A stretch of 64,000 nt of DNA from NCBI GenBank assembly GCA_004020645.1, contig SAQL01000002.1, forward strand, positions 62,001 to 126,000. Reading direction: 5' to 3'. The notes below the pieces were generated by a model that saw nothing but the letters and a program-made list of their open reading frames with translations, was not told where the DNA came from and did no database searches. Shown one piece after another: positions 51,101-59,382 of the stretch. The DNA comes from Mesorhizobium sp. (lineage in GTDB: Bacteria; Pseudomonadota; Alphaproteobacteria; Rhizobiales; Rhizobiaceae). How positions within the stretch are numbered: the first letter of the stretch is position 1; each line of letters begins with the position of its first letter. The position numbers were made by a program, and so were the translations under genes.

Positions 51101-51553
51101 GGCGCTGGTAAGCCGCACCTTACCCGAAAGCAATGGTATCAGCCTTATGCCGAAGCGGACACGCCCGGCGTCGGCCATCGGCTTGCCGTCGGCAGTCCTG
51201 AGGCTGACGTCGCTGACCTGCAGCGCGATGAAGCTCGATCCGTCGAGCGTGAGACTGGCCGGCCCGACCATAACATCGACGTCGACGCCGGCCAATTTCT
51301 CGATGGCCGTTTCCGCTTCGGCCCGCAGCCGCTCGGTGCCGAAACCGGACATGCCGATCGCATACACAGCGGCGGCGGCCAGCAGCACAAGCACCACAAG
51401 ACCGGCAAACAGCCGCGCAAGAATACGAACGCCGCGGCCGATCGACGCCTGGCCGAGCGGCGGTACGCGGCACGCGGACGGGAAGGCACCCAGGTCGGTG
51501 ATCTCATCACGCCTGAATCTGATCTTCTCGTGCTGCGGCTGCTCCTGATCCAC
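48173..51553 (-). CDS. Large AsmA/YhdP-like inter-membrane protein
   Basis: A protein of about 1,126 aa. A short cytoplasmic N-terminus is followed by one membrane helix (ILARLFAGLVVLVLLAAAAV) and then a very long, beta-rich periplasmic region with many LDG, DLxL and VDVD repeats, typical of AsmA/DUF3971 proteins. The AsmA-like C-terminal domain ends with FEGRG-type motifs such as MDMTGTFMPVYGINRIFGEL. YhdP-like proteins are thought to form a groove carrying phospholipids from inner to outer membrane. The start is uncertain; GTG at 51553 (VDQEQPQHEKIRF) has a GGA ahead. It is divergent from bcp. Confidence 0.82.
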   Translation of the reverse strand: MDQEQPQHEKIRFRRDEITDLGAFPSACRVPPLGQASIGRGVRILARLFAGLVVLVLLAAAAVYAIGMSGFGTERLRAEAETAIEKLAGVDVDVMVGPASLTLDGSSFIALQVSDVSLRTADGKPMADAGRVRFGIRLIPLLSGKVRLTSARISDARITMAALPSGGDWTAALRNDDGLIDPERLAGTVFASINHALDAVREDSMRRIDLRNVDLILPEAGSVKLVRITEATVAQSGPGGMELSSDADIDGRALTIAASASRDKTRRVTALAASVEIAQTGAAAAASGGTLGAIALKLAGSEGSGENASQLTASLSFAGSVLELGSRGSLPADVDLDATLVAGANKIQVDRLQVRTGRSSFDFAGSIGPKPATGTAGEEPSYRYDLTSDHSTLAPSESSEPALDFIARVAGVYQTRSRKLIAEQIGIRSGAASEALGTASVEFARGKVPGISVAFNVHDMPVSHVKQLWPWFSARNARLWVLKNLFGGRVVDASLQFQVAPGRLGNGIPLSSDEVFGRFQIEGSRFDTAGHIPPIRDAVGVVEFRGNDVDVALSSGNVYMVSGRTVAASNGTMTVKAANRPPVIGALDIDVAGEASAIAELASYEPINAMRHVGLLPDDLSGTVTGHVKADIPLQSGVDSSKLDWLVTLDYKDLSLGKPFEDQTVTDADGSITVEPEKAVISAKALLNGIPAELDLIEPLRDGGPPRSRKVALMLDDKIRAGAMPGLSELLSGTVKVEIDKSGTGNQTVSADLTNARLDIPWAGWSKGPGISANVTFAMAKSGDTTTLSDFDLNGKTFSIDGGVVLVNGALSSARFSNVKLNRGDDVAVSVKRSGKGYAIDISGSALDARSLIKQFTSDVDTATKATGSDAISVSADVNSLTGFHNETLSNLKLDYSAAGSRVNGLKVSATASSGAAISISNRTGAGRRALNVTSADAGAILRFLNIYEHMEGGSITLALAGASDGPMKGQVDSHNFFVVNEPKLASLVSTTPAGDSRSLNDAVKANIDTSRVKFERGFSEIEKGAGYLKLANGVLRGPRIGTTFQGTLYDQNNKMDMTGTFMPVYGINRIFGELPLFGALLGNGRDRGLIGVTYRLRGDANKPKLDVNPLSVIAPGIFRSIFEYR

Positions 51554-51648
51554 ACAATTTTCCGTTGAACGAACTCGACCGTGGACGAATCCCGGTGCGA
51601 CAATATATCGATGAGGCTTCGCGCGTAACCTCAAACAAGGGCATCGAT

Positions 51649-52137
51649 ATGGCTGATCTCGACGTCGGCGACCTTGCGCCGCAGTTCGACCTTCCCCGCG
51701 ACGGCGGCGGCTCGCTCAGCCTCGCGTCGTTGCTGGGAAAGCCGGTCGTGCTTTACTTCTATCCGCAAGACGACACCACAGGCTGTACCAATGAGGCGAT
51801 CGGCTTTTCGCAGTTGAAGCCGGAGTTCGAAAAGCTCGGCGCCGCCGTGATCGGCCTGTCGCCGGACAGTGTCCGAAAACACGACAAATTCAAATCAAAA
51901 TACGATCTGACCATCGACCTTGTCGCCGACGAGGAGCGCAAGGTGATCGAAGCCTATCATCTGTGGCTCGAGAAGAAGCTCTATGGCCGCCGCTACATGG
52001 GTGTCGAGCGTGCAACGTTCCTGATCGGCGGCGACGGACGGATCGCCAGGATCTGGAGGAACGTTCGCGTCAAAGGCCATGCCGAGGCGGTGCTGGAGGC
52101 CGTGCGCGCTTTGACGGCAACGTCGCCTGAGGCCTGA
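51649..52137 (+). CDS. bcp: Bcp/PrxQ-type peroxiredoxin lacking the usual resolving Cys
   Basis: A 162 aa thiol peroxidase reading DVGDLAPQFDLPRDGGGSLS and YFYPQDDTTGCTNEAIGFSQ. The peroxidatic Cys is in TGCTNEA. In E. coli Bcp the resolving Cys lies five residues later; here that position is Ile, and no other cysteine was noticed, so it should act as a one-Cys enzyme needing an external thiol. It reduces hydroperoxides in the cytoplasm. ATG at 51649 (MADLDVGDLAP); the frame extends upstream without similarity. It is followed by the M23 gene after 163 bases. Confidence 0.92.
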   Translation: MADLDVGDLAPQFDLPRDGGGSLSLASLLGKPVVLYFYPQDDTTGCTNEAIGFSQLKPEFEKLGAAVIGLSPDSVRKHDKFKSKYDLTIDLVADEERKVIEAYHLWLEKKLYGRRYMGVERATFLIGGDGRIARIWRNVRVKGHAEAVLEAVRALTATSPEA

Positions 52138-52300
52138 AAACCCCATGTGAGCATGACGCGCCGAAGCCTGCACCTCATGCCCTCATACCAATCCGGCTGC
52201 AACCCATGGGCTGCAACGCGCTGGGCGCCAGCAACCGACCGTTAACCTTAATGATGTGTAATGAGGCTCGTCGTTGGTATCGTAACGAAAGCTTGGTCCC

Positions 52301-53590
52301 GTGAACGTAGCCGGTCAGTCAACGGTCTTTGGCAGGCGCAAGGAGCCCCACACGGTCATTATCGCCCGGGGCAACGAGATAAGGCATTTCACCATACGGC
52401 CATGGGTTGCCGCATTTTGCGGCTCCGCGCTGGCGGCGATGGCGATAGGCTATCTGCTGGCGACCTCCTACCTCGTGCTGCGCGACGACCTGATCGGCGC
52501 GACCACGGCACGGCAGGCGCGCATGCAGCAGGCCTATGAGGACCGCATCTCGGCACTGCGCGCCCAGGTCGACCGGATCACCAGCCGTCAGCTTCTCGAC
52601 CAGCAGCTCATGGAAACCAAGGTTGGCGAACTGCTGGAACGACAGACCCAGCTCAGCCTGCGCCATGGCCGCCTCGGCCCGCTCCTCGAACGCAGTGAGA
52701 GCGACGTTGGAACGCCACCTGCCGCAGGCACTGCTGTGTCGTCAAAGCCAGATAAGCGCGCCGACGTGACCGACGCCCAGCCGCAGGCCTATTCGGTTGC
52801 CGGCGTCGGCGCCGACCTTGGCGCCGGCGATACCAGGCCGTTCTCCTTGTGGTCGACCCGCTCGGATCCGCTGCCGAGCGACACGGCGGCCGATCGTGCC
52901 GACAGGCTGTTCGTATCGATCAATGAGTCGCTCAAGGCGATAGAGAGCCAGCAGCTCACCCGCATCACCACGCTTGCCGACAACGCCTACAGAAACGCCG
53001 ATGCAATTTCTCAGGCGCTCGAGGCGGCTGGCCTGCCGGTCGACAGCGATTTCGGCAAGAGCGATGCCGGCGGTCCGCTGATCCCGCTCGACAGTTCGAT
53101 GACGTTCGACAGCAAGGTAAGAGAACTCGACGAGGCGCTGGACGCGCTCGATCGTCTGAAGACGGAGGCGCGACGGCTGCCGCTCGCCAATCCCGCCCCC
53201 GGTCGCTCAGTCACCAGCCCCTTCGGCGTGCGCACCGACCCGCTGCTCGGCACCGCCGCGCTGCATTCGGGGATGGATTTCAGGGCGCCGACCGGAATGC
53301 CCGCCAAGGTCACGGCGCCCGGCGTCGTCGTCAAGGCCGGCTGGAACGGAGGCTATGGCCGCCTGGTCGAGGTCGACCATGGCAATGGCTTTGCGACGCG
53401 CTATGGGCATCTCAGCAAAATCAACGTGACCGTCGGCAAGAGGCTCAACGCCGGCGATGTCATCGGCAAGACCGGAAGCAGCGGCCGCTCGACCGGCCCG
53501 CACCTGCATTACGAGATCCGCCACAATGGCGAAGCCATCGACCCGCTGCGCTTCCTGAGGGTCGGCAGGAAGGTCGCGCAGTACCTTTAG
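52301..53590 (+). CDS. M23-family peptidoglycan metallopeptidase with coiled coil
   Basis: A 429 aa membrane-anchored protein. Residues 30-55 form one helix (WVAAFCGSALAAMAIGYLLA). It is followed by a coiled-coil-like segment (RISALRAQVDRITSRQLLDQ), a low-complexity linker and a C-terminal LytM domain. The zinc ligands are in HSGMDFRAP and HLHYEIRHNG, and RYGHLSKINV holds the further conserved His, so it is likely an active endopeptidase. NlpD/EnvC-type regulators lack these. It probably trims cell wall in the periplasm. GTG start at 52301 (VNVAGQS). A family B repeat follows the stop. Confidence 0.9.
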   Translation: MNVAGQSTVFGRRKEPHTVIIARGNEIRHFTIRPWVAAFCGSALAAMAIGYLLATSYLVLRDDLIGATTARQARMQQAYEDRISALRAQVDRITSRQLLDQQLMETKVGELLERQTQLSLRHGRLGPLLERSESDVGTPPAAGTAVSSKPDKRADVTDAQPQAYSVAGVGADLGAGDTRPFSLWSTRSDPLPSDTAADRADRLFVSINESLKAIESQQLTRITTLADNAYRNADAISQALEAAGLPVDSDFGKSDAGGPLIPLDSSMTFDSKVRELDEALDALDRLKTEARRLPLANPAPGRSVTSPFGVRTDPLLGTAALHSGMDFRAPTGMPAKVTAPGVVVKAGWNGGYGRLVEVDHGNGFATRYGHLSKINVTVGKRLNAGDVIGKTGSSGRSTGPHLHYEIRHNGEAIDPLRFLRVGRKVAQYL

Positions 53591-53678
53591 CCCCCGGCAG
53601 GGCTCCTTCTGACAAGTCGGAGGCCAGTCGGCTGCGAGCTTCACGTCGGTGCAGGACCTTTGATGCTGGCGGGACAGC

Positions 53679-53836
53679 GCGCCCCTCTGTCCTACCGGAC
53701 ATCTCCCCCACTTGGGGGGAGATTGGATGTCGCACCGGGTTTCGCCAATCTCCAATGCTGAAGAAAAAGGCGCCGTCGGCAGAGCTGCCAATCTCCCCCT
53801 TGTGGGGGAGATGTCCGGCAGGACAGAGGGGGGCGC
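53679..53836. repeat. Family B palindromic repeat (second copy)
   Basis: Arms gcgcccctctgtcctaccgg and, at the other end, the reverse complement with ccggcaggacagagggg, each followed inward by atctccccc.cttg.gggggagat. It is the sister of 26707-26876. It occupies the middle of the 400-base gap between the M23 gene and the ROK gene. The rest of that gap shows no gene; its last 80 bases are AT-rich and probably hold the ROK-operon promoter. Confidence 0.88.
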
Positions 53837-53990
53837 GAAGGATCGCTACAGGGACGGCTTAATCCTGCGCCGCTTTGAGGCTACCGCGCCTTCGTCGCTG
53901 GGACGGCAAGTAAACCGATTTTATTTTTGAATTCCATTTGACTGAATAAATATTCGGTGCGAACCTCAATGTCTCCTAGGGACGCAAGAC

Positions 53991-55157
53991 ATGGCACTGC
54001 GGGGGACCAATCAGGAATTCGGGAGGCCTTACAACAGGCGCATCGTCCTCGAATCCATCCGCCTTCACGGTCCGATCGCTCGCGGCGACATTGCCCGGCG
54101 GGTCGGGCTCACTGTGCAAACGGTATCGACCATCGTTCGCGAGCTGGAAGAACACGGCTACGTTCTGTCCATGCGCGAAGAGCCGCGGGGGCGCGGGCTG
54201 CCTCCGGCGACCCTGCGGATCAACCCGGAGGGCGGCTATGCCGTCGGCATCCATGTCACCCCGCTTGGTATCAATGCGGCGCTGATCAATTTGAGCGGAG
54301 ACGTGATCGAGAGCGCCTACCGCGAGGCTCCCAACGCAACGCCCGATCATGCTTTCCATCTGATCGGCACGATGGTTCTTGAATTGACCGGACTGCGGCC
54401 GGGCGGTCGCGTTCTCGGCATCGGCATGGCGCTGCCCGGCCCTTTCGGGGTGGAGTCGATGAGCTTTATCGGCCCGACGACGATGACCGGCTGGAAGGAC
54501 GTGGCGCTTCGGGAACGGCTGGAGGCCTCGACCGGGCTGCCCGCGTTTTTTGAGACCGACATGGCGGCCGCGGCAATGGGCGAGCGCCTGTATGGCCTCG
54601 GGACGGGGTATTCCGAATACTACTATCTCTATTTCGGTGTCGGTCTTGGCGGCGTCATGGTGCATGACGGAAGCGCGTTGCGCGGCGCCTGGGGAAATGC
54701 CGGCGAAATCGGACACATCCCTGTCGTGCCTGGTGGCGAGCCGTGCCCCTGCGGCAATCGCGGCTGCCTCGAACGATACCTCTCGCTCGAGGCGCTGCGG
54801 CGCCGGAACATCAGCGACGCCGAGTGGGTCAGCGAAGTCGGGCCGATCTTCCGCAACGCGATCACCATCATCGAGAACCTGTTCGATCCCGAAACCATCA
54901 TCCTCGGCGGGCTGGCGTCCACCGATTTGCTTGAACGGCTGGCCGGTTCGGTTGCGAACCTTCCCAACTCGATCTCGGCGCGAAAGGACCGCACGGCGCC
55001 CCGTGTCACCGTCGCGCGCGGCGGCCAGCATGCGGTGCTGCGCGGGGCCGCAGCGCTTGCCGTCTCCGGGGTGCTTTCGCCACGCTTCGGCCAGATATTC
55101 ACCGCCGAGCGCGAACGCGGGCGAGATATCCTGCAAGGCAAGGGGATCGCGGCATGA
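53991..55157 (+). CDS. ROK-family transcriptional regulator of a sugar operon
   Basis: A 388 aa protein. Residues 15-75 form a winged helix (IVLESIRLHGPIARGDIARR, GLTVQTVSTIVRELEEHGYV) followed by the ROK domain. GIGMALPGPFGV is the ATP/sugar motif, and the zinc-site cluster is EIGHIPVVPGGEPCPCGNRG then CLE, all three cysteines present. The ExGH histidine is kept. Such proteins repress sugar transport operons and are relieved by the sugar. The stop overlaps the ABC ATPase start as ATGA (55154-55157), so it is the first gene of the operon. Confidence 0.93.
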   Translation: MALRGTNQEFGRPYNRRIVLESIRLHGPIARGDIARRVGLTVQTVSTIVRELEEHGYVLSMREEPRGRGLPPATLRINPEGGYAVGIHVTPLGINAALINLSGDVIESAYREAPNATPDHAFHLIGTMVLELTGLRPGGRVLGIGMALPGPFGVESMSFIGPTTMTGWKDVALRERLEASTGLPAFFETDMAAAAMGERLYGLGTGYSEYYYLYFGVGLGGVMVHDGSALRGAWGNAGEIGHIPVVPGGEPCPCGNRGCLERYLSLEALRRRNISDAEWVSEVGPIFRNAITIIENLFDPETIILGGLASTDLLERLAGSVANLPNSISARKDRTAPRVTVARGGQHAVLRGAAALAVSGVLSPRFGQIFTAERERGRDILQGKGIAA

Positions 55158-55939
55158 GCGGAGCTCAGCCTGGCATGAGTGAACCTCTGCTGGTGCTCGA
55201 CAACGTCGCCAAGAACTATGGCGCGATCGAAGCGCTCAAGGGCATCAGCTTCTCGATCGGCAAGGGCGAGGTGGTGGCGCTTCTGGGCGACAACGGCGCC
55301 GGCAAATCGACACTGGTCAAGATCATCGCCGGCGGCCTGGAGCCGACCTCCGGCCGCATGCTGTTCGAGGGAAAGGAATTCCTCGCCAAATCTCCCGCCG
55401 AGGCCAAGGCGGCGGGGATCGAGACCGTCTACCAGGATCTCTCGCTTTGCACCAATGTCGACGTGGTGGCCAATTTCTTCATGGGCCGCGAGATCACCAG
55501 GAAATTTCTTGGCATTCCCGTGCTCGATGAACCCGCCATGGAGCAGGTGGTCGAAAAGGCGCTGGCCAGCGCCGGCACGCGCATTCCTTCTCTCAGAACC
55601 AATGTCGAGCACCTTTCGGGCGGCCAGCGGCAGGCCATCGAGCTCAACCGGTTCGTGCATTTTGGCGGCAAGCTCGTGCTTCTCGACGAGCCGTTCGCGG
55701 CACTCGGTGTCGAGCAGACGCGGCGCGGTCTCGACATGATCCGCCAGGTGGCGAGCCAAGGTATCGGCGTCGTCATCATCACCCATATCATGCAGCAGGC
55801 CTTCCAGGTCGCCGACCGGATCGTGGTGATCCGGCAAGGCGTCGTGGCGGGCGATGTCGCGCGCAACAAAACAAGTCCCGACGCGGTGGTCAACATGATC
55901 ACCGGAGAGACGCTCGCCGGTGCCGGACCGGCAGGCTGA
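55154..55939 (+). CDS. Sugar ABC importer, ATP-binding subunit (single-domain)
   Basis: A 261 aa cytoplasmic ATPase. Walker A is GDNGAGKSTL, Walker B KLVLLDEPFAALG and the signature is LSGGQRQAIEL; Q-loop YQDLSLC and H-loop VIITHIM are normal. It is half the size of the two-domain RbsA-type ATPases and matches the FrcA-like single-domain type known from the Sinorhizobium fructose importer. Start MSGAQPGMSEPLLVLDNVAK at 55154; a second ATG (MSEP) 21 bases later is also possible. It pairs with the following SBP and permease. Confidence 0.93.
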   Translation: MSGAQPGMSEPLLVLDNVAKNYGAIEALKGISFSIGKGEVVALLGDNGAGKSTLVKIIAGGLEPTSGRMLFEGKEFLAKSPAEAKAAGIETVYQDLSLCTNVDVVANFFMGREITRKFLGIPVLDEPAMEQVVEKALASAGTRIPSLRTNVEHLSGGQRQAIELNRFVHFGGKLVLLDEPFAALGVEQTRRGLDMIRQVASQGIGVVIITHIMQQAFQVADRIVVIRQGVVAGDVARNKTSPDAVVNMITGETLAGAGPAG

Positions 55940-55978
55940 GGGACAAACGAGGGGTCCGGCGCAAGAGGAGCGAACGAC

Positions 55979-57019
55979 ATGAAGAAAGTACTTCTTTCCG
56001 TCTTCGGTATCCTGGCACTGGCCTTTGCCACGCTCACGCCGGCATTCGCCCAGTCCAAGGGCACCGTCTACTATCTGGTGCCGACATTGCTCGATGAATT
56101 CCAGACCGGCTCGGTGAGCGCTCTGGAGATGTTCCTGAAGCAGGTCGGCTATGAGATGAAGACGCTGAACGCCGATAACAAGACCGACGCTCAGCAATCG
56201 CAAATGAACGACGTCATCGCGCTCAAACCGTCGGCGATCATTCTCGCCGCCGTCGATTTCAATGCGTTGAAGCCGTCTATCGAGGCCGCCCGCGCCGCCG
56301 GCATCCCGGTGGTCGAGTTCGATCGCCAGATCACCGCGACACCGTCCGATTTCACGTCGGTGGCGGGAACGGTCGAGATCGGCCAGATTGCCGCCGATCA
56401 GGCCGAGAAGCTCTTGAAGGCCAAGCACGGATCGGTGAAAGGCAAGATCCTCCAGGTGCTCGGCGATCCTGGCGACCCCTACACGCTCGACATCCAGAAG
56501 GGTTTCGAGGAGAAGATGAAGGCGTTCCCGGACGTCAAGATCATCTCGGTTCCGGCCATGCAATGGGCGGCGGATGCAGCCGGGACCATCGTCAACGACC
56601 AGATGCTCGCCAACCCTGATATCGACCTGATCTTCAGCCATGCGGCGCACCTCTCGGTCGCCGCCGTCGCCTCGCTCGAGGCCGCCGGCAAGAAACCGGG
56701 TGATGTCATGCTGATGAGCTCGAACGGTGCGCCGGTCGGCCTCGACCTGATCCGCAAGGGTTGGCTCAACGTCGAAGTCGAGCAGCCGCTCTACGCTCAG
56801 GCCGCCGCCGTCGCCATGTTCATGGATAAGGTCGTCAACAAGCAGGAGATCAAGCCGGGCGAATACGACGTGCTCGGCCTGAAGTCGACCCTGACCATTG
56901 AAGCCTGGGGACCGAACATCAAGATCCCCGGCGCTGCGATCACCAAGGAAAACGTCGACAACCCGGCCTTCTGGGGCAATCTGAAGCCGCCCTCGGGCAC
57001 AGTGAAGCCGGTCGAATAG
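55979..57019 (+). CDS. Sugar ABC importer, periplasmic binding protein
   Basis: A 346 aa exported protein with a clear signal peptide ([20 protein letters not shown], cleaved after AFAQ). It is a type I periplasmic binding protein of the RbsB/FrcB class. [20 protein letters not shown] opens the N-lobe, and [20 protein letters not shown] is the hinge/ligand region with Asp and Arg. It should capture a monosaccharide or polyol; the ligand is not determined. Thirty-nine bases separate it from the ATPase gene, and a strong hairpin follows (57032-57060). Confidence 0.93.
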   Translation: MKKVLLSVFGILALAFATLTPAFAQSKGTVYYLVPTLLDEFQTGSVSALEMFLKQVGYEMKTLNADNKTDAQQSQMNDVIALKPSAIILAAVDFNALKPSIEAARAAGIPVVEFDRQITATPSDFTSVAGTVEIGQIAADQAEKLLKAKHGSVKGKILQVLGDPGDPYTLDIQKGFEEKMKAFPDVKIISVPAMQWAADAAGTIVNDQMLANPDIDLIFSHAAHLSVAAVASLEAAGKKPGDVMLMSSNGAPVGLDLIRKGWLNVEVEQPLYAQAAAVAMFMDKVVNKQEIKPGEYDVLGLKSTLTIEAWGPNIKIPGAAITKENVDNPAFWGNLKPPSGTVKPVE

Positions 57020-57031
57020 CAAAGTCGCCTA

Positions 57032-57060
57032 GGGCTTCGGGCCACGCTGGCCCGGAGCCC
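57032..57060 (+). other. Intercistronic hairpin after the binding-protein gene
   Basis: The stem gggcttcgggcc/ggcccggagccc (12 pairs, one wobble) has a 5-base loop. It is not followed by a T-run. Such hairpins often protect binding-protein mRNA and raise its level over that of the permease. Confidence 0.6.
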
Positions 57061-57063
57061 AAC

Positions 57064-57144
57064 CGGCGCGTTCGAACGGACGCGCAAGGAAGCTGCAGCA
57101 ATTTTCAATCCGCGCATGATCCTTTCCGAGAATCGATGCGCTAG
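57064..57144. repeat. Family A palindromic repeat
   Basis: It contains gcgcgttcgaacggacgcgc followed by the cgcatgatcctttccgag and aatcgatgcgct arms. It is the same mosaic type as at 1213. It ends right at the permease start, so it is transcribed within the operon. Confidence 0.72.
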
Positions 57145-58152
57145 ATGGATCAGCACATGAATCCCCGCACGCGCCACGCCCTCGAGTTCACCCTCGACAA
57201 CCTCGTCTGGTTCATGCTGGTCTTCGTGCTGGTGGTCTTCTCCATCTCCATTCCGAACTACTTCCAGCTCGGCATCTTCGCCAACATCATAGAGGCGTCG
57301 AGCGTGCTTGGCGTCATGTCGATCGGCCTGGCGCTGGTCATCATCACCGGCCACATGGACCTGTCTGTCGAATCCGTGGCGGCGCTCAGTGCCATGGCAG
57401 TGGGCATCCTGTTCTGCTCGGCGGGCATCGGCCTTGGCGTCCAATTGCATCCGGAATGGCTGATGGTTCCGGTTTCTCTGCTTATTGCCCTGGTCGTCGG
57501 CGGCATCATCGGCACCGTCAACGGCTACCTGGTTGTGAAGGTGAAAATGAGTGCTTTCATCATCACGCTGGCGTCCTACATCTGGGTGCGCGGCCTCGTG
57601 CTGGTTATTTCCGGCGGCCGCTCCGCGCAGGATCTTGCGCCGGCAATCCGCTGGTTCGGCATTCAGCGCCTCCTTGGCCTGCCGCTCACCGCCTGGATCA
57701 CCATTTCGTGTTTCGTGATTTTCTCGCTGATCATGGCCAAGACACCCTTCGGCAGGCACCTCGTCATGATCGGCGGCAACGAGACCGCAACCTTCCGCGC
57801 TGGCATCCGCGTCACCCGGAACCTCGTCATTGCCTTCGTTCTCGCTGGCGCCATCGCCGGCCTTGCCGGCTGGCTGCTGGTGATCCGCACCTCTGGCGCC
57901 ACCGCCAATCTCGGCGTCGGCCTGCTGTTCAATGCCTTCGCCGCGGTCGTCATCGGCGGTGTCAGCCTGAAGGGCGGCGTCGGCACCCTGCCCGGAGTCT
58001 ATGCCGGCGTGCTTTTGCTGTCGGCCATCAACACGGCGATCAACCTCATGGGCCTTCCGGCCAACTTCACCCAGGTGATCCATGGCCTGCTGGTGCTTGC
58101 CGCCGTGCTGCTCGACGCGTTCAAGCAAACCATCCGCCAAAGACTGGCATGA
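57145..58152 (+). CDS. Sugar ABC importer, permease subunit
   Basis: A 335 aa inner-membrane protein with about ten predicted helices, of the RbsC/FrcC type. The ATPase-contact region is in FGRHLVMIGGNETATFRAGI, and GHMDLSVESVAALSAM is the diagnostic helix-2/3 motif of this family. ATG at 57145 (MDQHMNPRTRHALEF) is 125 bases after the binding-protein stop; the second ATG at 57157 is possible. It completes a three-part importer with the ATPase and SBP. Confidence 0.93.
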   Translation: MDQHMNPRTRHALEFTLDNLVWFMLVFVLVVFSISIPNYFQLGIFANIIEASSVLGVMSIGLALVIITGHMDLSVESVAALSAMAVGILFCSAGIGLGVQLHPEWLMVPVSLLIALVVGGIIGTVNGYLVVKVKMSAFIITLASYIWVRGLVLVISGGRSAQDLAPAIRWFGIQRLLGLPLTAWITISCFVIFSLIMAKTPFGRHLVMIGGNETATFRAGIRVTRNLVIAFVLAGAIAGLAGWLLVIRTSGATANLGVGLLFNAFAAVVIGGVSLKGGVGTLPGVYAGVLLLSAINTAINLMGLPANFTQVIHGLLVLAAVLLDAFKQTIRQRLA

Positions 58153-58165
58153 TAAGGGGGCTGGC

Positions 58166-58936
58166 ATGACCGGGCGTCTCGAAGACAAGATCGCGCTGAT
58201 CGTCGGCAGCGCGCGCGGCATCGGCAAGGGCATCGCACAGCGCTTCGCCGAAGAGGGTGCGAAGCTGGTCCTGGCCGACACCGAGGTCGAGGCCGGACAA
58301 GCGACCGCGGACGAGCTCGGCGCCGCCTTCATCCGCACCGACATCTCGCAGATGGCCGATGCGGAGGCCGCCGTTGCGCTGGCGCTCGACCATCACTGCC
58401 GTCTCGACATCATGGTCCAGAATGCCGGCATCTACCCGTGGCAGTTGCTGGAAAACACCAGTCCGGAGGACTGGGACCGTGTCATGGCGGTCAATTTGCG
58501 CGGCAGCTTCAATGCCGCCCGTGCCGCGCTCGTTCCGATGAAGGCGCAACACTTTGGCCGCATGCTGTTCACCTCCTCCATCACCGGCCCGCACGTCACC
58601 AGCCCTGGTCACGGCCACTATTCGGCAACCAAGGCCGGCATCAACGGCCTGATCCGTTCGGCCGCTCTCGAATTCTCGGCCTATGGCATCACCGTCAACG
58701 GCGTGGAGCCCGGCAATATCCTGACCGAAGCAATCCAGCTGCATCGCGGCGCCGCCTATATAAAGAACATGGAGGACTCCATACCGCTCGGCCGCCTCGG
58801 CAGCCCGCGCGACGTGGCCAATGCTTTCCTGTTTTTGGCCTCGGACGACGCCAGCTACATCACCGGCACGACCATCATCGTCGACGGCGGGCAGCTCCTG
58901 CCCGAAGGCAAGGATTTCCGGCTCCTTCCGCCATGA
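58166..58936 (+). CDS. SDR-family dehydrogenase of the sugar operon
   Basis: A 256 aa classical short-chain dehydrogenase. The coenzyme loop is VGSARGIGKGIA with acidic residues after the second strand (LADTE), suggesting NAD. NAGIYPW and the catalytic SSITG...YSATK set are complete. GGQLLPEGKDF is the C-terminal loop. Thirteen bases separate it from the permease, so it belongs to the import operon and probably oxidises the imported polyol or sugar. Sorbitol/galactitol-type and gluconate-type activities are both possible. Confidence 0.92.
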   Translation: MTGRLEDKIALIVGSARGIGKGIAQRFAEEGAKLVLADTEVEAGQATADELGAAFIRTDISQMADAEAAVALALDHHCRLDIMVQNAGIYPWQLLENTSPEDWDRVMAVNLRGSFNAARAALVPMKAQHFGRMLFTSSITGPHVTSPGHGHYSATKAGINGLIRSAALEFSAYGITVNGVEPGNILTEAIQLHRGAAYIKNMEDSIPLGRLGSPRDVANAFLFLASDDASYITGTTIIVDGGQLLPEGKDFRLLPP

Positions 58937-59382
58937 TCCTCGATTTCGGCACCGGTTTTTTTCCTGCACCATGCAACAGCGGCCGATCATGGAGCACCGA
59001 TGGTTCGTCTCAAGACCGGCGACGCGGGCAAGGATCGTAGCCAAAGCGGCTTGGCTTGGCCTCGGAAGGTGCAGGTTGAGGCCTGGCCTGATGTGCCGCG
59101 GCGCCGAGGAAACAAGGCGTAAGTCGCGTCGATAAAGCTCGATTCGCTACCAATACTTCAACATCGGTTTACCCGAAGTTGTTAACAGCAACGACGCTCG
59201 TTTTCATGATCAAGCAAAGGGCCCACCTTGCCGCAGCATTACAGCTCTCCTTTCGACCACCGGAGCGATTGCAACTGGGGATTGCACCGCTGCAAACTCC
59301 TGACGGTCGCCGCGATGGCCGATTGGAAGCCTTGCCTTGCCATGGTCTGGAAACGCAGGGACTCCGGTGCCGGGAGCCGGGC
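58937..59382. other. Gap between the SDR and GNAT genes
   Basis: About 450 bases without a recognisable gene, apart from an open frame joined to the following GNAT ORF (from 59179) that looks non-coding (QLSFRPPERLQLGIAPLQ). No terminator with a T-run and no palindromic repeat were found. Confidence 0.45.

Noticed and set aside
54629..57022. Antisense frame of about 800 codons over the ROK/ABC genes
   Set aside because: The sequence is low-complexity (RRGDRDVR-style) with no domain, explained by codon bias of the true genes on the plus strand.
59179..59382. N-terminal extension of the GNAT gene from a TTG or ATG upstream
   Set aside because: The encoded stretch looks non-coding, and a good GGGAG site precedes TTG at 59383; kept only as an alternative start.
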